DNA from: JACJYM01 sp965230495
GTDB lineage: Bacteria > Bacteroidota > Bacteroidia > Chitinophagales > Saprospiraceae
Direction of reading: 5' to 3'
DNA: 64,000 nt
NCBI GenBank assembly: GCA_965230495.1
Contig: OZ246004.1
Span: 3,286,001 to 3,350,000, forward strand
Under the pieces are notes generated by a model, which searched no databases, had not been told where the DNA came from, and was given only the letters and a program-made list of their open reading frames with translations. This document shows, in pieces, positions 36,894 to 45,891 of the stretch (position 1 is the stretch's first letter; the number at the start of each line of letters is the position of its first letter). Made by a program: the position numbers and the translations under genes.

Positions 36894-37937
36894 TTAGTGG
36901 ATTTCTCCCCATGTTAAATCTCTACTTCCCATTATTTCTTCTTCAAAACCGATAGAAGTTGGCCCTCTCAAAATACTGTTTTCAGTCAAAGAAGCCTGTC
37001 TAATATCAAAAGAAGGATGAAAGTCTTGATATTTACTATAAAGCCCATTAAGCATGTCAATCAATTCTGGTTGTGGAAAACAATCTGTTTTATCGTATCT
37101 CAGATTACAATGAGTCCAAATTCCCGGTTCTTCAAAAATCGCATCATATTTTAAATCAAACCACTCTCTTGAATATTGGAAGTTTCGAATGGGAATATCA
37201 TAAATAAAGGCAGATTCCAAAATAAGTTTTTCGCATGTTCTAATTTGCTTTTCAGAATATTTGTGAAAATAGCGATACCCTCTCCATTTTTTGCGGAGAT
37301 CACACACCTGTTCTGCTTGTACTCTAATATTTGGATAGGCCACGCTTCTAAATTCACCACCTATTTTTTTGAGGGGGCCTATACTACAAATTTCAATTCC
37401 TACTGATTCTGAATTAAGTTTTTTTGCCTTTGGATTATTAATATTATTATGAAGAGAATTGACACCTAAATGATAGGCCCAGTGATAGGGATGAAACGCT
37501 TTATAAAGAAGACCATCAAAGCTATCATCATTCCCATTATACTTTTTACCACCTATGACATAGCATGTACCCACTCTACCCCAATTATCATCGTTCCATG
37601 CGGAAATGGTGATGTCCGGTTTGTGAGATCCCACTGTATGGTGCAGGTAGATATACTTTTTCTCTTTATACTCTTTTACATACTCGTTATTGTCCATAAA
37701 AAGAGAAATATCATTATCAATAACTATATCTAAATGCTGATTAAAAAGTGATCTCCAGGTCTTCTTACCTACAATACCATCGGCTACTAATCCATTTTGT
37801 GCTTGATACGTAATAACAGCATCTTTGGTGGACTGATCAAATATATTGGAAACCTGCAATGCATGATCCATGGCATTGAGAAACTTTTTCAATACCGACA
37901 CTTGAAAATGATTATTACCTTTTTTTATTATCTTCAT
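36894..37937 (-). CDS. N-acetylmuramoyl-L-alanine amidase (PGRP type) with peptidoglycan-binding domain
   Basis: A 347-residue protein. Residues 1-70 form a PG_binding_1 domain (FQVSVLKKFLNA, YQAQNGLVADGIVGKKTWRSLF). The amidase/PGRP domain (about 90-295) has the zinc histidine in YLHHTVG, a second in YHLGVN, and the third ligand in WTHCNLRYDKTDCFPQ, which includes the Lys/Cys typical of active enzymes. It cuts the muramyl-alanine bond of peptidoglycan. There is no signal peptide, so either it acts on imported material or it leaves by an unusual route. Gap to the upstream protease gene is 10 nt. Confidence 0.85.
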   Translation of the reverse strand: MKIIKKGNNHFQVSVLKKFLNAMDHALQVSNIFDQSTKDAVITYQAQNGLVADGIVGKKTWRSLFNQHLDIVIDNDISLFMDNNEYVKEYKEKKYIYLHHTVGSHKPDITISAWNDDNWGRVGTCYVIGGKKYNGNDDSFDGLLYKAFHPYHWAYHLGVNSLHNNINNPKAKKLNSESVGIEICSIGPLKKIGGEFRSVAYPNIRVQAEQVCDLRKKWRGYRYFHKYSEKQIRTCEKLILESAFIYDIPIRNFQYSREWFDLKYDAIFEEPGIWTHCNLRYDKTDCFPQPELIDMLNGLYSKYQDFHPSFDIRQASLTENSILRGPTSIGFEEEIMGSRDLTWGEIH

Positions 37938-37947
37938 TTCCTATTAT

Positions 37948-39003
37948 TTACCAGACCATAACAGCGGAATTGCCCTCTGAAAACTTATAATAAAGACGGA
38001 TACGAAGAAGGTACTCCTTAGAGGAAGACAATCGATGTTCGATCTTTGAGTTAAAACCATATCCACTGTCATCGTCTCCGGCAAGGTAAATGTTATTCTC
38101 TCCATCTCTTTCGAACAAGACCATAACTGTATCCATTTGCCCAAATGTCCCGAAAGTATATTTTCGAGATTGAGTTGGCTTGAATATAAAATCTTTTTGT
38201 TCTCCTGATTTAATATTCATAGACTCGGATATAGCCTCTTCTAATTCTATATATTTCCTTTTGTCCTCTTTGGGATAGAATTTTGTTACCCATTCTTTGT
38301 CTCTGTCAGAAAGCCCGGGTGAAGGTTGTATGCCGTTGCGATATTCTGCCGGAGAGGCTATTAAACCTGGACCAAAAGGGTAGTGCATGATGCTATTTGC
38401 ATCATGGGTAGAAGCCTGTATCTCATCGGGGTTTATTTTTCTGATTATATTGTGGAATGTTGTTGCTCTATCCCAGTTATTTGGTGGACCCCCTAATGCA
38501 CGGTAAACGGCCTCTTCATCCCATTCTATGCCGGCATTGGGGTTTTGGTGTTCGTGAGGAAATCCAAGCGTATGCCCAATTTCATGTATGGCAGTGTCAA
38601 TGGAGTCCCAACCTAAATTCAAGGTTCTTTGATTTTTAGTAAGATTTAAATCGACAATATCTCTTCCCACATAGGACCATGAACCATCATGGGGGTGAAA
38701 GCCTATTCGAATAATAGCATTTTCACTGGAATCTACTTCCTCGAATTGAATACCTATTCCTAGATCTGACCAACGTTTAAATCCTTCTCGTGCTATTTGG
38801 ACGCTATTAGGTCGAGGTTTCCATATTTGAGGACTGCCATCATTATCTGAATCGAAGAAATAATATGTAAGTTTTGTTCCATTCACCCATTTTTTCCCCA
38901 ACAATAAGATCATTCTTTGCCTTTCCGGCAGAATAGATCGGTCAAATTGTCTTTCGTTTACTTTGGGCATCGAACAATAATTTGGAATATTATGGGTTGG
39001 CAT
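37948..39003 (-). CDS. Astacin-like (M12A) zinc metalloprotease with C-terminal beta domain
   Basis: A 351-residue protein, first gene of the island. The zinc motif HEIGHTLGFPHEH (140-152; His140, Glu141, His144, His150) and the Met-turn SIMHYP (Met206) mark it as an active-type metzincin of the astacin clan. A C-terminal domain (about 270-351, SRKYTFGTFGQMDTVMVLFE and DDDSGYGFNS) resembles pre-peptidase C-terminal beta domains. No signal peptide is present. The open frame reaches TTG 39054, but that stretch contains the operon promoter, so ATG 39003 is the likely start. Confidence 0.85.
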   Translation of the reverse strand: MPTHNIPNYCSMPKVNERQFDRSILPERQRMILLLGKKWVNGTKLTYYFFDSDNDGSPQIWKPRPNSVQIAREGFKRWSDLGIGIQFEEVDSSENAIIRIGFHPHDGSWSYVGRDIVDLNLTKNQRTLNLGWDSIDTAIHEIGHTLGFPHEHQNPNAGIEWDEEAVYRALGGPPNNWDRATTFHNIIRKINPDEIQASTHDANSIMHYPFGPGLIASPAEYRNGIQPSPGLSDRDKEWVTKFYPKEDKRKYIELEEAISESMNIKSGEQKDFIFKPTQSRKYTFGTFGQMDTVMVLFERDGENNIYLAGDDDSGYGFNSKIEHRLSSSKEYLLRIRLYYKFSEGNSAVMVW

Positions 39004-39023
39004 CCTTAAAATTTTATTAATTT

Positions 39024-39054
39024 CAAATATATAGGAATTAAGTAGTGGTATCAA
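39024..39054 (-). promoter_or_regulatory. Promoter of the 22.5-39 kb island
   Basis: On the minus strand TTG (39054-39052), an exact 20-nt spacer and TATATTTG (39031-39024) form a full match to the Bacteroidota promoter. Transcription would start near 39018, about 15 nt before ATG 39003. Genes downstream are nearly gapless as far as 27891, so this may drive at least eleven genes. Confidence 0.7.
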
Positions 39055-39385
39055 TAGGTGGATATCCCCAGAGTAAAGGGTGTTTTTCCCCAGTAAACTT
39101 CAGAAAATAGTAAATGAATCGATGAATTTGTCGCTAAAACTATAGGTTAAACCTTAAAATACCGGAGTCCTTACAATTACAAAATGTCTTAACCGAGTAT
39201 TATCGGAAAAAGTACCTAACTTTGCTTTCATACTCTGTTGACATAATTTCTACCGAAAAGATTTATGTTGACGAATTAAGAGAAACGAAAAGAGCTTGAT
39301 CGGATATTCTTTTGTTGAGAAGGAAGAATGAGAGTTTGATTCAGTGAAAGTTTAAGGTGACTTTAATAAAATAGAAAACAAACAC
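39055..39385. other. Intergenic region between the island and pheS
   Basis: No gene is visible in these 331 nt between two divergent operons. It holds the upstream part of the island promoter region and a -7 element for pheS at 39217-39224. The pheS leader (about 155 nt) shows no obvious terminator hairpin by eye. Confidence 0.5.
39217..39224 (+). promoter_or_regulatory. -7 promoter element of pheS-hisS
   Basis: TAACTTTG fits TAnnTTTG. No good -33 TTG is at the usual distance (TTA at 39189-39191 is too far). The resulting leader to ATG 39386 is about 155 nt, long for a Bacteroidota gene and possibly regulatory. Confidence 0.45.
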
Positions 39386-40420
39386 ATGGAATTTAATTTC
39401 GAAAATCTAGAGGTTGTTTATAAGGAGATTGTGGGTTATGATATTACGGATTCGGAGACATTAGAGAAGTTTAGGATAAGGTTTTTAGGCTCTAAAAATG
39501 TTATTAAGCCATTGTTTTCCGAAATAAGGAACATTCCTAATGAGCAAAAAAAGGATTATGGGCAGCAGGTTAACGCTTTGAAGTTAAAAGCTGAAGATAA
39601 ATTCAATGAAACTAAGACCGCTCTACACGCCGAACATAAAAAGAACTCTAACGAAAGTCTTGATCTAACAGCTCCGGGCGAGCCATTAAATATGGGATCC
39701 AGACATCCTATTTCTATTATGATGAATCGGATTATTTCAATATTTGAAAAGATCGGATTCACAGTTGCGGAAGAGAGAGAAATAGAAGATGATTGGCATA
39801 ATTTTACTGCGATGAATACTCCAGAGGATCATCCGGCGAGAGATATGCAGGATACTTTTTATCTAAAAGATAGTAAACAATATCTATTGCGAACGCACAC
39901 TTCTTCTGTGCAGGCAAGAGTGATGACCACTCAGGAGCCACCGATAAGAATAATAGCCCCTGGTCGGGTATATAGAAATGAAACGATTTCTGCCAGATCT
40001 CACTGCCAGTTTCATCAGGTGGAAGGGTTATATATTGACGAAAATGTCTCTTTCGCTGATATGAAGCAAACGTTATTGTATTTTGCCAGGGAGATGTATG
40101 GACCTGACGTAAAAATAAGGCTTAGGCCCAGCTACTTTCCGTTCACCGAACCAAGTGCAGAAATGGATGTTTGGCTTGGTACGGATACAGATAAAGCTAA
40201 AAGATTAACAAAGGGGACGGGATGGCTTGAGATTATGGGTTGTGGTATAGTTGATCCTCAGGTGTTGATTAATTGCAATATAGATCCTGATAAATATAGT
40301 GGCTATGCTTTTGGAATGGGAGTAGAGAGACAGGCTCTGACGAAGTATGATATTGGAGATATAAGAGTACTTTTCGAAAACGACACTCGATTTTTAAAAC
40401 AATTTAGTGCGGCCAATTAA
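39386..40420 (+). CDS. pheS: Phenylalanyl-tRNA synthetase alpha subunit
   Basis: A 344-residue class II synthetase subunit: helical N-terminal arm (1-85), then the catalytic core with HPISIMMNRIISIFEKIGF, FTAMNTPEDHPARDMQDTFY, RTHTSSVQARVM, the motif 2 region IAPGRVYRNETISARSHCQFHQVEG and motif 3 GMGVERQALTKYDI. It charges tRNA-Phe together with PheT, which is not in the window. Its TAA shares its last base with the ATG of hisS (TAATG), so the two are translationally coupled. Confidence 0.95.
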   Translation: MEFNFENLEVVYKEIVGYDITDSETLEKFRIRFLGSKNVIKPLFSEIRNIPNEQKKDYGQQVNALKLKAEDKFNETKTALHAEHKKNSNESLDLTAPGEPLNMGSRHPISIMMNRIISIFEKIGFTVAEEREIEDDWHNFTAMNTPEDHPARDMQDTFYLKDSKQYLLRTHTSSVQARVMTTQEPPIRIIAPGRVYRNETISARSHCQFHQVEGLYIDENVSFADMKQTLLYFAREMYGPDVKIRLRPSYFPFTEPSAEMDVWLGTDTDKAKRLTKGTGWLEIMGCGIVDPQVLINCNIDPDKYSGYAFGMGVERQALTKYDIGDIRVLFENDTRFLKQFSAAN

Positions 40421-41778
40421 TGAAACCAGCATTGCTTAAAGGGACAAGAGATTTTTTGCCTGATCAAGTGGCAAAAAGAGAATATATTTTTTCAATCATT
40501 AAATCAGTTTTTAAGAAATATGGCTTTTTACCCATTGAAACCCCAGCAATGGAATCACTATCCACACTTACGGGTAAATATGGTGAAGAAGGAGATCGAC
40601 TTTTATTTAAGCTGTTAAATAATGGTGATTTTTTGAAAAAAGTGGACGAAAGTGCTTTGTCCGATAGAAATTCTCAAAAACTGATACCTTCCATATCTAA
40701 GAGGGGACTAAGGTATGATCTTACAGTTCCATTTGCAAGGTTTGTGGTACTCAACCAAAACGAAATACAATTTCCTTTCAAAAGATATCAAATACAACCT
40801 GTTTGGAGAGCTGATCGACCACAAAAAGGAAGATATCAGGAGTTTTATCAATGTGATGTAGATGTGGTAGGCTCTGACAGCTTAATGTATGAAGCGGAAC
40901 TAGTTAACATTTATCAAGAGGTTTTCAAAATATTGAACCTTGAAGTCGTAATCAAAATAAATAATAGGAAAATTCTATATGGCATAGCCGAGAGTCATGG
41001 CATAACCGATAAGTTTATTGACATGACGATGGCCTTAGATAAGTTGGACAAAATAGGAGAGGATAAGGTTATTGAGGAAATGGAAAAAAGAGGTATTGAT
41101 GCTTCATCCGCATCTAATATTATCCTATTGATAAAAAACAATGACTTGGATCAATTGGGGTCCAAATTAAAAGATTCAGAAGTTGGTTTAAAGGGTGTTG
41201 AGGAACTTAGAGAGGTGTTTTCGTATTTACAATCATCTGATATGAGGAATGTACGATTTGACCCACAATTGGCTAGAGGTTTAGGTTATTATACGGGATG
41301 CATTTTTGAGGTAGAAATTGATAAAACAGCCTATCCCAAAACTGTAATGGGTAGCATAGGAGGAGGAGGTAGGTACGATGACCTTACAGGTGTGTTTGGA
41401 ATGAAAGATATGTCAGGAGTGGGAATTTCTTTTGGTGCGGAACGGATTTATGATGTTCTAGATGAGCTTAACAAATTCCCATCTGATGTTTTAGAAATAC
41501 CTAAGGCTATATTTCTTTCTTTTGATAAGGAAACGCATAGTTATGCTTTTAGAGCAGCAATGAGATTAAGATCGCAAAATATTGCGGTTGACATTTATCC
41601 TGATCCCGTGAAGTTTAAGAAGCAGATGAAGTATGCCAATGCTAGAGGCTTTCAGTATGTGGTGATTGTTGGCGAGGAAGAGATGAAAGAAGATGTATTT
41701 ACTGTTAAGAATCTCAACGATGGTTCTCAAAACAAGTTGAAGTATGAAGGGCTTGAAGATTTACTAGGGGAATTATAA
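40420..41778 (+). CDS. hisS: Histidyl-tRNA synthetase
   Basis: A 452-residue class II enzyme. It has the N-terminal KGTRDFLPDQ, motif 2 with RYQIQPVWRADRPQKGRYQEFYQCDVDVVG, the histidine-A type loop RGLGYYTGCIFE, and motif 3 SFGAERIYDVL. The C-terminal anticodon-binding domain begins near 355. Start ATG overlaps the pheS stop by one base. The stop overlaps the tail of the convergent coiled-coil gene by 6 nt. Confidence 0.95.
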   Translation: MKPALLKGTRDFLPDQVAKREYIFSIIKSVFKKYGFLPIETPAMESLSTLTGKYGEEGDRLLFKLLNNGDFLKKVDESALSDRNSQKLIPSISKRGLRYDLTVPFARFVVLNQNEIQFPFKRYQIQPVWRADRPQKGRYQEFYQCDVDVVGSDSLMYEAELVNIYQEVFKILNLEVVIKINNRKILYGIAESHGITDKFIDMTMALDKLDKIGEDKVIEEMEKRGIDASSASNIILLIKNNDLDQLGSKLKDSEVGLKGVEELREVFSYLQSSDMRNVRFDPQLARGLGYYTGCIFEVEIDKTAYPKTVMGSIGGGGRYDDLTGVFGMKDMSGVGISFGAERIYDVLDELNKFPSDVLEIPKAIFLSFDKETHSYAFRAAMRLRSQNIAVDIYPDPVKFKKQMKYANARGFQYVVIVGEEEMKEDVFTVKNLNDGSQNKLKYEGLEDLLGEL

Positions 41779-42708
41779 GCTTAACAGAAACATTCTCTTT
41801 TCTTCTACCAATGTGGCTATTTTTTCTTCGCCTTTCGATTTTTCAGCAGAGAGCATTAGACTTGTTGCCGAAAGTTTATCCATGTTTTGATGAATGTTTT
41901 GTAGTGCATTATTCATTTTTCTTCTGAGAATCCAGTCAGTAATCATGTGGTCATAAAACAATTCAACAAACGTGTGGTAGTCTTGGATATGAAGTTGGAT
42001 TTTGGGTTCCGGGTATACATCGGCAATTTCATTGTACAACTTATTGATTAAGGTATTCACCTTTGCTATAAGTTTACGATTTTCGTCGATATACTTTATT
42101 TTCTTGTACGTGGACCCAGTACCTGCTGTTCCAGCTGTCATTACCCCCCAATGACTTACTTTTTTTAAGTTATTGTAGATGGATTCCATATGAAAACGGA
42201 CCTCATCACAACAGGATAAGGCTTCGTCGATTTCCAGAGATCTTGATTTAAGGTTATCTATCTGACGGTTAAAGTTTTTAAGAGTATCTAGAGAGGCGTG
42301 AGAAGTGAAGTGCAGTTTTTGTTCTTTTATTTTTAACAGGTTTTCTAATTCTGAAGTAGAAACCTGGATATTATTAAACTTATTTTCTAATAGCGTTTTT
42401 TCGTATTTCAGCACAGTTATTTCTTCAGAGATGTTATTGTAAAGAAGTACAGCCATCAAGTATTCCTGTCGTTCTTTCTCAAGTTGCTCCTCAATGTTAT
42501 TCATCAGGCGGAAGAATATATTACTTGTGGACTTTTCTTCCAAAAGGTTAATGTCCTGATATTCTCTGTTAACAATGGCATATTGGCGAGTAAGCCTTTT
42601 TTCCAACTTATCAAGATTTTCATTCACTTCTTCAATTCGATGCCTTAGCATCTCTTTAAGGTGCAGTTTTTCTTTTATTTCCGATATCTTAACTTCTAAC
42701 TCATGCAT
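41773..42708 (-). CDS. Coiled-coil protein of unknown function, partner of helicase-nuclease gene
   Basis: A 311-residue protein, almost entirely helical. Coiled-coil heptads run through about 1-60, 75-125 and 140-185. One short Gly-rich segment (VMTAGTAGTGSTYKKIKYID, about 190-209) breaks the helices. No membrane helix, signal peptide or catalytic motif is seen. It starts 3 nt after the stop of the helicase/nuclease gene, so it is probably made with it and may be an accessory factor. I do not recognise the family. Confidence 0.6.
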   Translation of the reverse strand: MHELEVKISEIKEKLHLKEMLRHRIEEVNENLDKLEKRLTRQYAIVNREYQDINLLEEKSTSNIFFRLMNNIEEQLEKERQEYLMAVLLYNNISEEITVLKYEKTLLENKFNNIQVSTSELENLLKIKEQKLHFTSHASLDTLKNFNRQIDNLKSRSLEIDEALSCCDEVRFHMESIYNNLKKVSHWGVMTAGTAGTGSTYKKIKYIDENRKLIAKVNTLINKLYNEIADVYPEPKIQLHIQDYHTFVELFYDHMITDWILRRKMNNALQNIHQNMDKLSATSLMLSAEKSKGEEKIATLVEEKRMFLLSL

Positions 42709-42711
42709 ATC

Positions 42712-45700
42712 TTAATCTTCTAAATTTTCATTAATCGGAGAAGTAAGGGATTCGTGTCTATTGACAAAATTACACCATTTACAGTCATCTTTTCCACAAC
42801 CGGGTTCGAACTCATGGTTTTTAATCCTTTGATAGGTGTCGACTAACTTTCCACCGACATTATCAATTTCCCATTGATCTACTACAAATCTCCTGGCTAC
42901 GGTATTACCATCTTTGTTAGGTTCTACAAATTCCATAAACCCTTCATTCATTTTTAGGTTATGCATAGTGTTTTGATCAAGGAGAATTTTGTAGAAAACC
43001 ATTTGTCTCCAGTAATCACCCCCGGTATCTTCAGGATTTGCAGGTAACTTGATTTTATCACTTCTATAAGTTCCTGTCTTGAAATCAATAACAGATGTTT
43101 TGTCAGGATAACATTTTATAAGGTCTATTCTTCCAGTGATAGGCACATCTTTATATACTCCTTCAAGTGCCAGCTCGACTTTAAACTCTTGTACTGAACT
43201 CCAAGAGTGTACATTGTTTTCGTAATACATGTTTAATGTATTACGACCATTTATTTTGTGGTCTTCAAATTGCTGAGGTGTAAAATGTGAACGATACCTA
43301 TCCATTCCCTGATCAAAGAAATCGAGTAAGACTTTTTGAGAAGGAGTCTCTCTAGAAGCGGTTTTTTCAAAGGCTCTAAAAAAGTTTTCTAAAGCAAAGT
43401 GAATGGCGTTTCCATAACCCAAATTTGGTGTTCTAGCGGAAGGAACACGTAATATATTTTCGAAATAGAAGGCAATAGGACATTTTAAAAATTTGTCCAA
43501 ACCTGTGGGATTAATTCTTAGCTTGGGTAATTCTCGATCAATAAGCTCATGATCAATTAGAACTACTTTTCCTTCTTGTCGAAGCATAGTGGAATACAGA
43601 TATTCGTTAATTTGTTTTTCAGTAACGGTAGTAACATGATTAGTTTGAGGGAGTAATCCGATTTCTGAAAGAAATTGACTGGGATCTTGTTGTTTGTCAT
43701 CCATGTCCGTAAGATGGTAGCTCATATGTAAGCCTTTTCTGGCTCTAGTCATCGAAACATAAGTTAACCTTCTGTCATCTTCAACATTTTCTTTGCCGCC
43801 CGATTTAATAAGTGTTGGAGGAATGGAATAATTCCATCGATCGATTGTATTAGATGTCCATATTTTTTGTGTCATTTTGATAAGAAAAACATAATCGAAC
43901 TCTAATCCTTTAGAACCGTGTGAAGTTATAAGATTTACACCCTTTTCACTTGAGTATATTCTATTAAAATCGAGCCTTATGTTGTTTTCCTCCATTTGAT
44001 CTAGAGTATCCAAGAGATGATCTAACGAAATAGAAGAGTTTTTTACGGACTCATTTTTGACAAAATCATAAAAAATAGTCAAAGCCTGAAGATTAATAGT
44101 GCTGTCGGAATCCCTCATCATCCTGTCTAAAATGCCGGATTCTGTAAGTATTTTTTCTATTAAGATCTGAGGTGTGTGATTATAGATGTCTCCAATCCAA
44201 CTTTCAATCTGGTTGCTAAAAGTATGCATTGAAGCTATGTTTTCCACGTCCCATTCTTTTAGCAATTCTGTATTGCATATAGCTTCTCTCCACAATATTT
44301 TTTTATCGGAATAGATAGATTGAAAACATGCTAGACTTATTCTTCCTATATCCTTGGGACTTAATCGAAATTCATCAAAGTGCATAATGTCAAATAGAAG
44401 TCTATTATGTTGATCTATTTGTTTGGTTTCTTCTCCTATATATCTTAGAATGGTCACTAGTTTTAATACACCCTCATTTTGCAGTACGTTTTCTTTCTTC
44501 TTTAGATTGAAAGGAATTTTATTTTTTGAAAAAAATTTTATGATGGCATCGGCATGTGCATGGTTTCTATATAAAATGGCTATTTCATTTAATGGGACAC
44601 CTTGTGATGACAGTGATTTGATTTTATTTACGACGTAAGCTTCTTCGAGTTTATCGTTTTGAAAAGCAGATGCTTTGAGTTCATTTTTGAGATCTTTCCA
44701 TTCAGTGGCCGATTGTAAATTTTTGTCAATATGAGTATATCTAGAGACTAGTCTCTCCTGATTATAATCAATTAATGTTTTGGAAACATCCAATATGTTT
44801 TGGGAGGAACGATAGTTTTGGGTCAAAACAACCTCCTTCGGAGAGTATTTACTACTGAATTCAATAATGTTATTGACGTTAGCACCTTGAAATCTGTATA
44901 TGGCCTGATCATCATCTCCGACTACGAACAAATTGGGTCTATCCCAAAAATCTGCCAAAAGAAATAACAATTCATTTTGACTTCCATTAGTATCTTGATA
45001 TTCATCGACTAAAATGTAGTGATACTGTTCTTGATAGTCGGCAAGAAAATCTGGATGGTTTTTGAATTTTTTGAGAACCCAAAGTATCATGTCGTCAAAA
45101 TCAAATAATCTGTACTTTAACATGATACGATTGAAGTTATCATATTCTGAGGATGCCGCTAGAATATTGTCGTACTTTCTAATTTCCTTCTCAAGTTTTT
45201 TTTCATTGAGATCACCAATCTGATAGACCTTTCCGGTTTTTTTATCAGTAGTTTTTCTTTTATATCTAAATTCAGGAGCCTCTTTAAGATTTGCTCTATG
45301 CAAATCGACAGCTTTTTTAATTTTTTGAGAAGTCCATCCTTCTCTTTTCATTGATGAGAACAAATTGGCTATCTTATTCTTTTCGCGATATGCATCTCCT
45401 TTTAATTTTTTAAGTGGATGTTCTATTCCAAACTGATCTATAAGCTCATGAAGTACCTTAATCTTTTCTAAATCAGAAATGGCTTCCAACTCACCATAAT
45501 CACTAAAACGATCAATGTTTTCTTTGATAATTTGGTTACAAAAACTATGAAAAGTATGGATGCTAACTTTATATGCTTCGGGTCCAATAAACTTTAGTAA
45601 CCTTTTTCTCATGGCCACTACACCAGCATCCGTATAGGTTAGGCATAGAATGTTGTTTGGTCCCGAATCCGTATCCATTAATATTTTACCGATTCGTATT

Positions 45701-45843
45701 GCCAATAGTTGCGTTTTACCTGTACCTGGTCCTGCAATGGTTATAACTGGCCCTTCTATAGTATTTACAGCTTCTTTTTGCCTAGCATTTAATAGGTTAT
45801 AAGCATTTCTGTAAATATCTCCATAATCTGAAGCTATAGCCAT
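42712..45843 (-). CDS. UvrD/Rep-type helicase fused to an Fe-S RecB-like nuclease (AdnB/AddB-like)
   Basis: A 1043-residue SF1A helicase-nuclease. Walker A GPGTGKTQ (38-45), motif Ia, Walker B VDEYQDTNGSQ, GDDDQAIYRFQG (motif III), QNYRSSQ (motif IV) and SHGSKGLEFDYVF (motif V) are intact. The C-terminal PD-(D/E)xK nuclease has GYGNAIHFALENFF, GRIDLI and VIDFKTG. A Cys in FLKCPIAF and three in CGKDDCKWC (C-x4-C-x2-C) form the Fe-S site of AddB/AdnAB-type nucleases. It should unwind and trim double-strand ends for recombination. The coiled-coil gene downstream is 3 nt away. Confidence 0.88.
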   Translation of the reverse strand: MAIASDYGDIYRNAYNLLNARQKEAVNTIEGPVITIAGPGTGKTQLLAIRIGKILMDTDSGPNNILCLTYTDAGVVAMRKRLLKFIGPEAYKVSIHTFHSFCNQIIKENIDRFSDYGELEAISDLEKIKVLHELIDQFGIEHPLKKLKGDAYREKNKIANLFSSMKREGWTSQKIKKAVDLHRANLKEAPEFRYKRKTTDKKTGKVYQIGDLNEKKLEKEIRKYDNILAASSEYDNFNRIMLKYRLFDFDDMILWVLKKFKNHPDFLADYQEQYHYILVDEYQDTNGSQNELLFLLADFWDRPNLFVVGDDDQAIYRFQGANVNNIIEFSSKYSPKEVVLTQNYRSSQNILDVSKTLIDYNQERLVSRYTHIDKNLQSATEWKDLKNELKASAFQNDKLEEAYVVNKIKSLSSQGVPLNEIAILYRNHAHADAIIKFFSKNKIPFNLKKKENVLQNEGVLKLVTILRYIGEETKQIDQHNRLLFDIMHFDEFRLSPKDIGRISLACFQSIYSDKKILWREAICNTELLKEWDVENIASMHTFSNQIESWIGDIYNHTPQILIEKILTESGILDRMMRDSDSTINLQALTIFYDFVKNESVKNSSISLDHLLDTLDQMEENNIRLDFNRIYSSEKGVNLITSHGSKGLEFDYVFLIKMTQKIWTSNTIDRWNYSIPPTLIKSGGKENVEDDRRLTYVSMTRARKGLHMSYHLTDMDDKQQDPSQFLSEIGLLPQTNHVTTVTEKQINEYLYSTMLRQEGKVVLIDHELIDRELPKLRINPTGLDKFLKCPIAFYFENILRVPSARTPNLGYGNAIHFALENFFRAFEKTASRETPSQKVLLDFFDQGMDRYRSHFTPQQFEDHKINGRNTLNMYYENNVHSWSSVQEFKVELALEGVYKDVPITGRIDLIKCYPDKTSVIDFKTGTYRSDKIKLPANPEDTGGDYWRQMVFYKILLDQNTMHNLKMNEGFMEFVEPNKDGNTVARRFVVDQWEIDNVGGKLVDTYQRIKNHEFEPGCGKDDCKWCNFVNRHESLTSPINENLED

Positions 45844-45854
45844 AAATGTTAAAA

Positions 45855-45887
45855 TTGTGTTAATAAAATTTCTCTGTATAACTTTTG
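45855..45887 (+). promoter_or_regulatory. Promoter-like sequence for candidate small RNA
   Basis: TTG (45855-45857), 21 nt and TAACTTTTG (45879-45887, the consensus with one extra T) point to the plus strand. The next hairpin terminator is about 80 nt downstream and no ORF lies between. Confidence 0.35.
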
Positions 45888-45891
45888 CCCT

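Noticed and set aside
22474..39054. Thoeris, CBASS or gasdermin system
   Set aside because: No ThsA-type SLOG protein, no cGAS/CD-NTase and no gasdermin-like protein are present; the membrane protein at 27891-28382 does not show gasdermin features. Only parts (TIR, patatin, CHAT) are shared.
22474..39054. Contractile injection system or its cargo locus
   Set aside because: No sheath, tube, baseplate or ATPase genes lie in the window; only the lack of signal peptides would suggest it.
39003..39054. TTG 39054 as start of the protease
   Set aside because: The stretch contains the -33 and -7 promoter elements, so its RNA would begin downstream.
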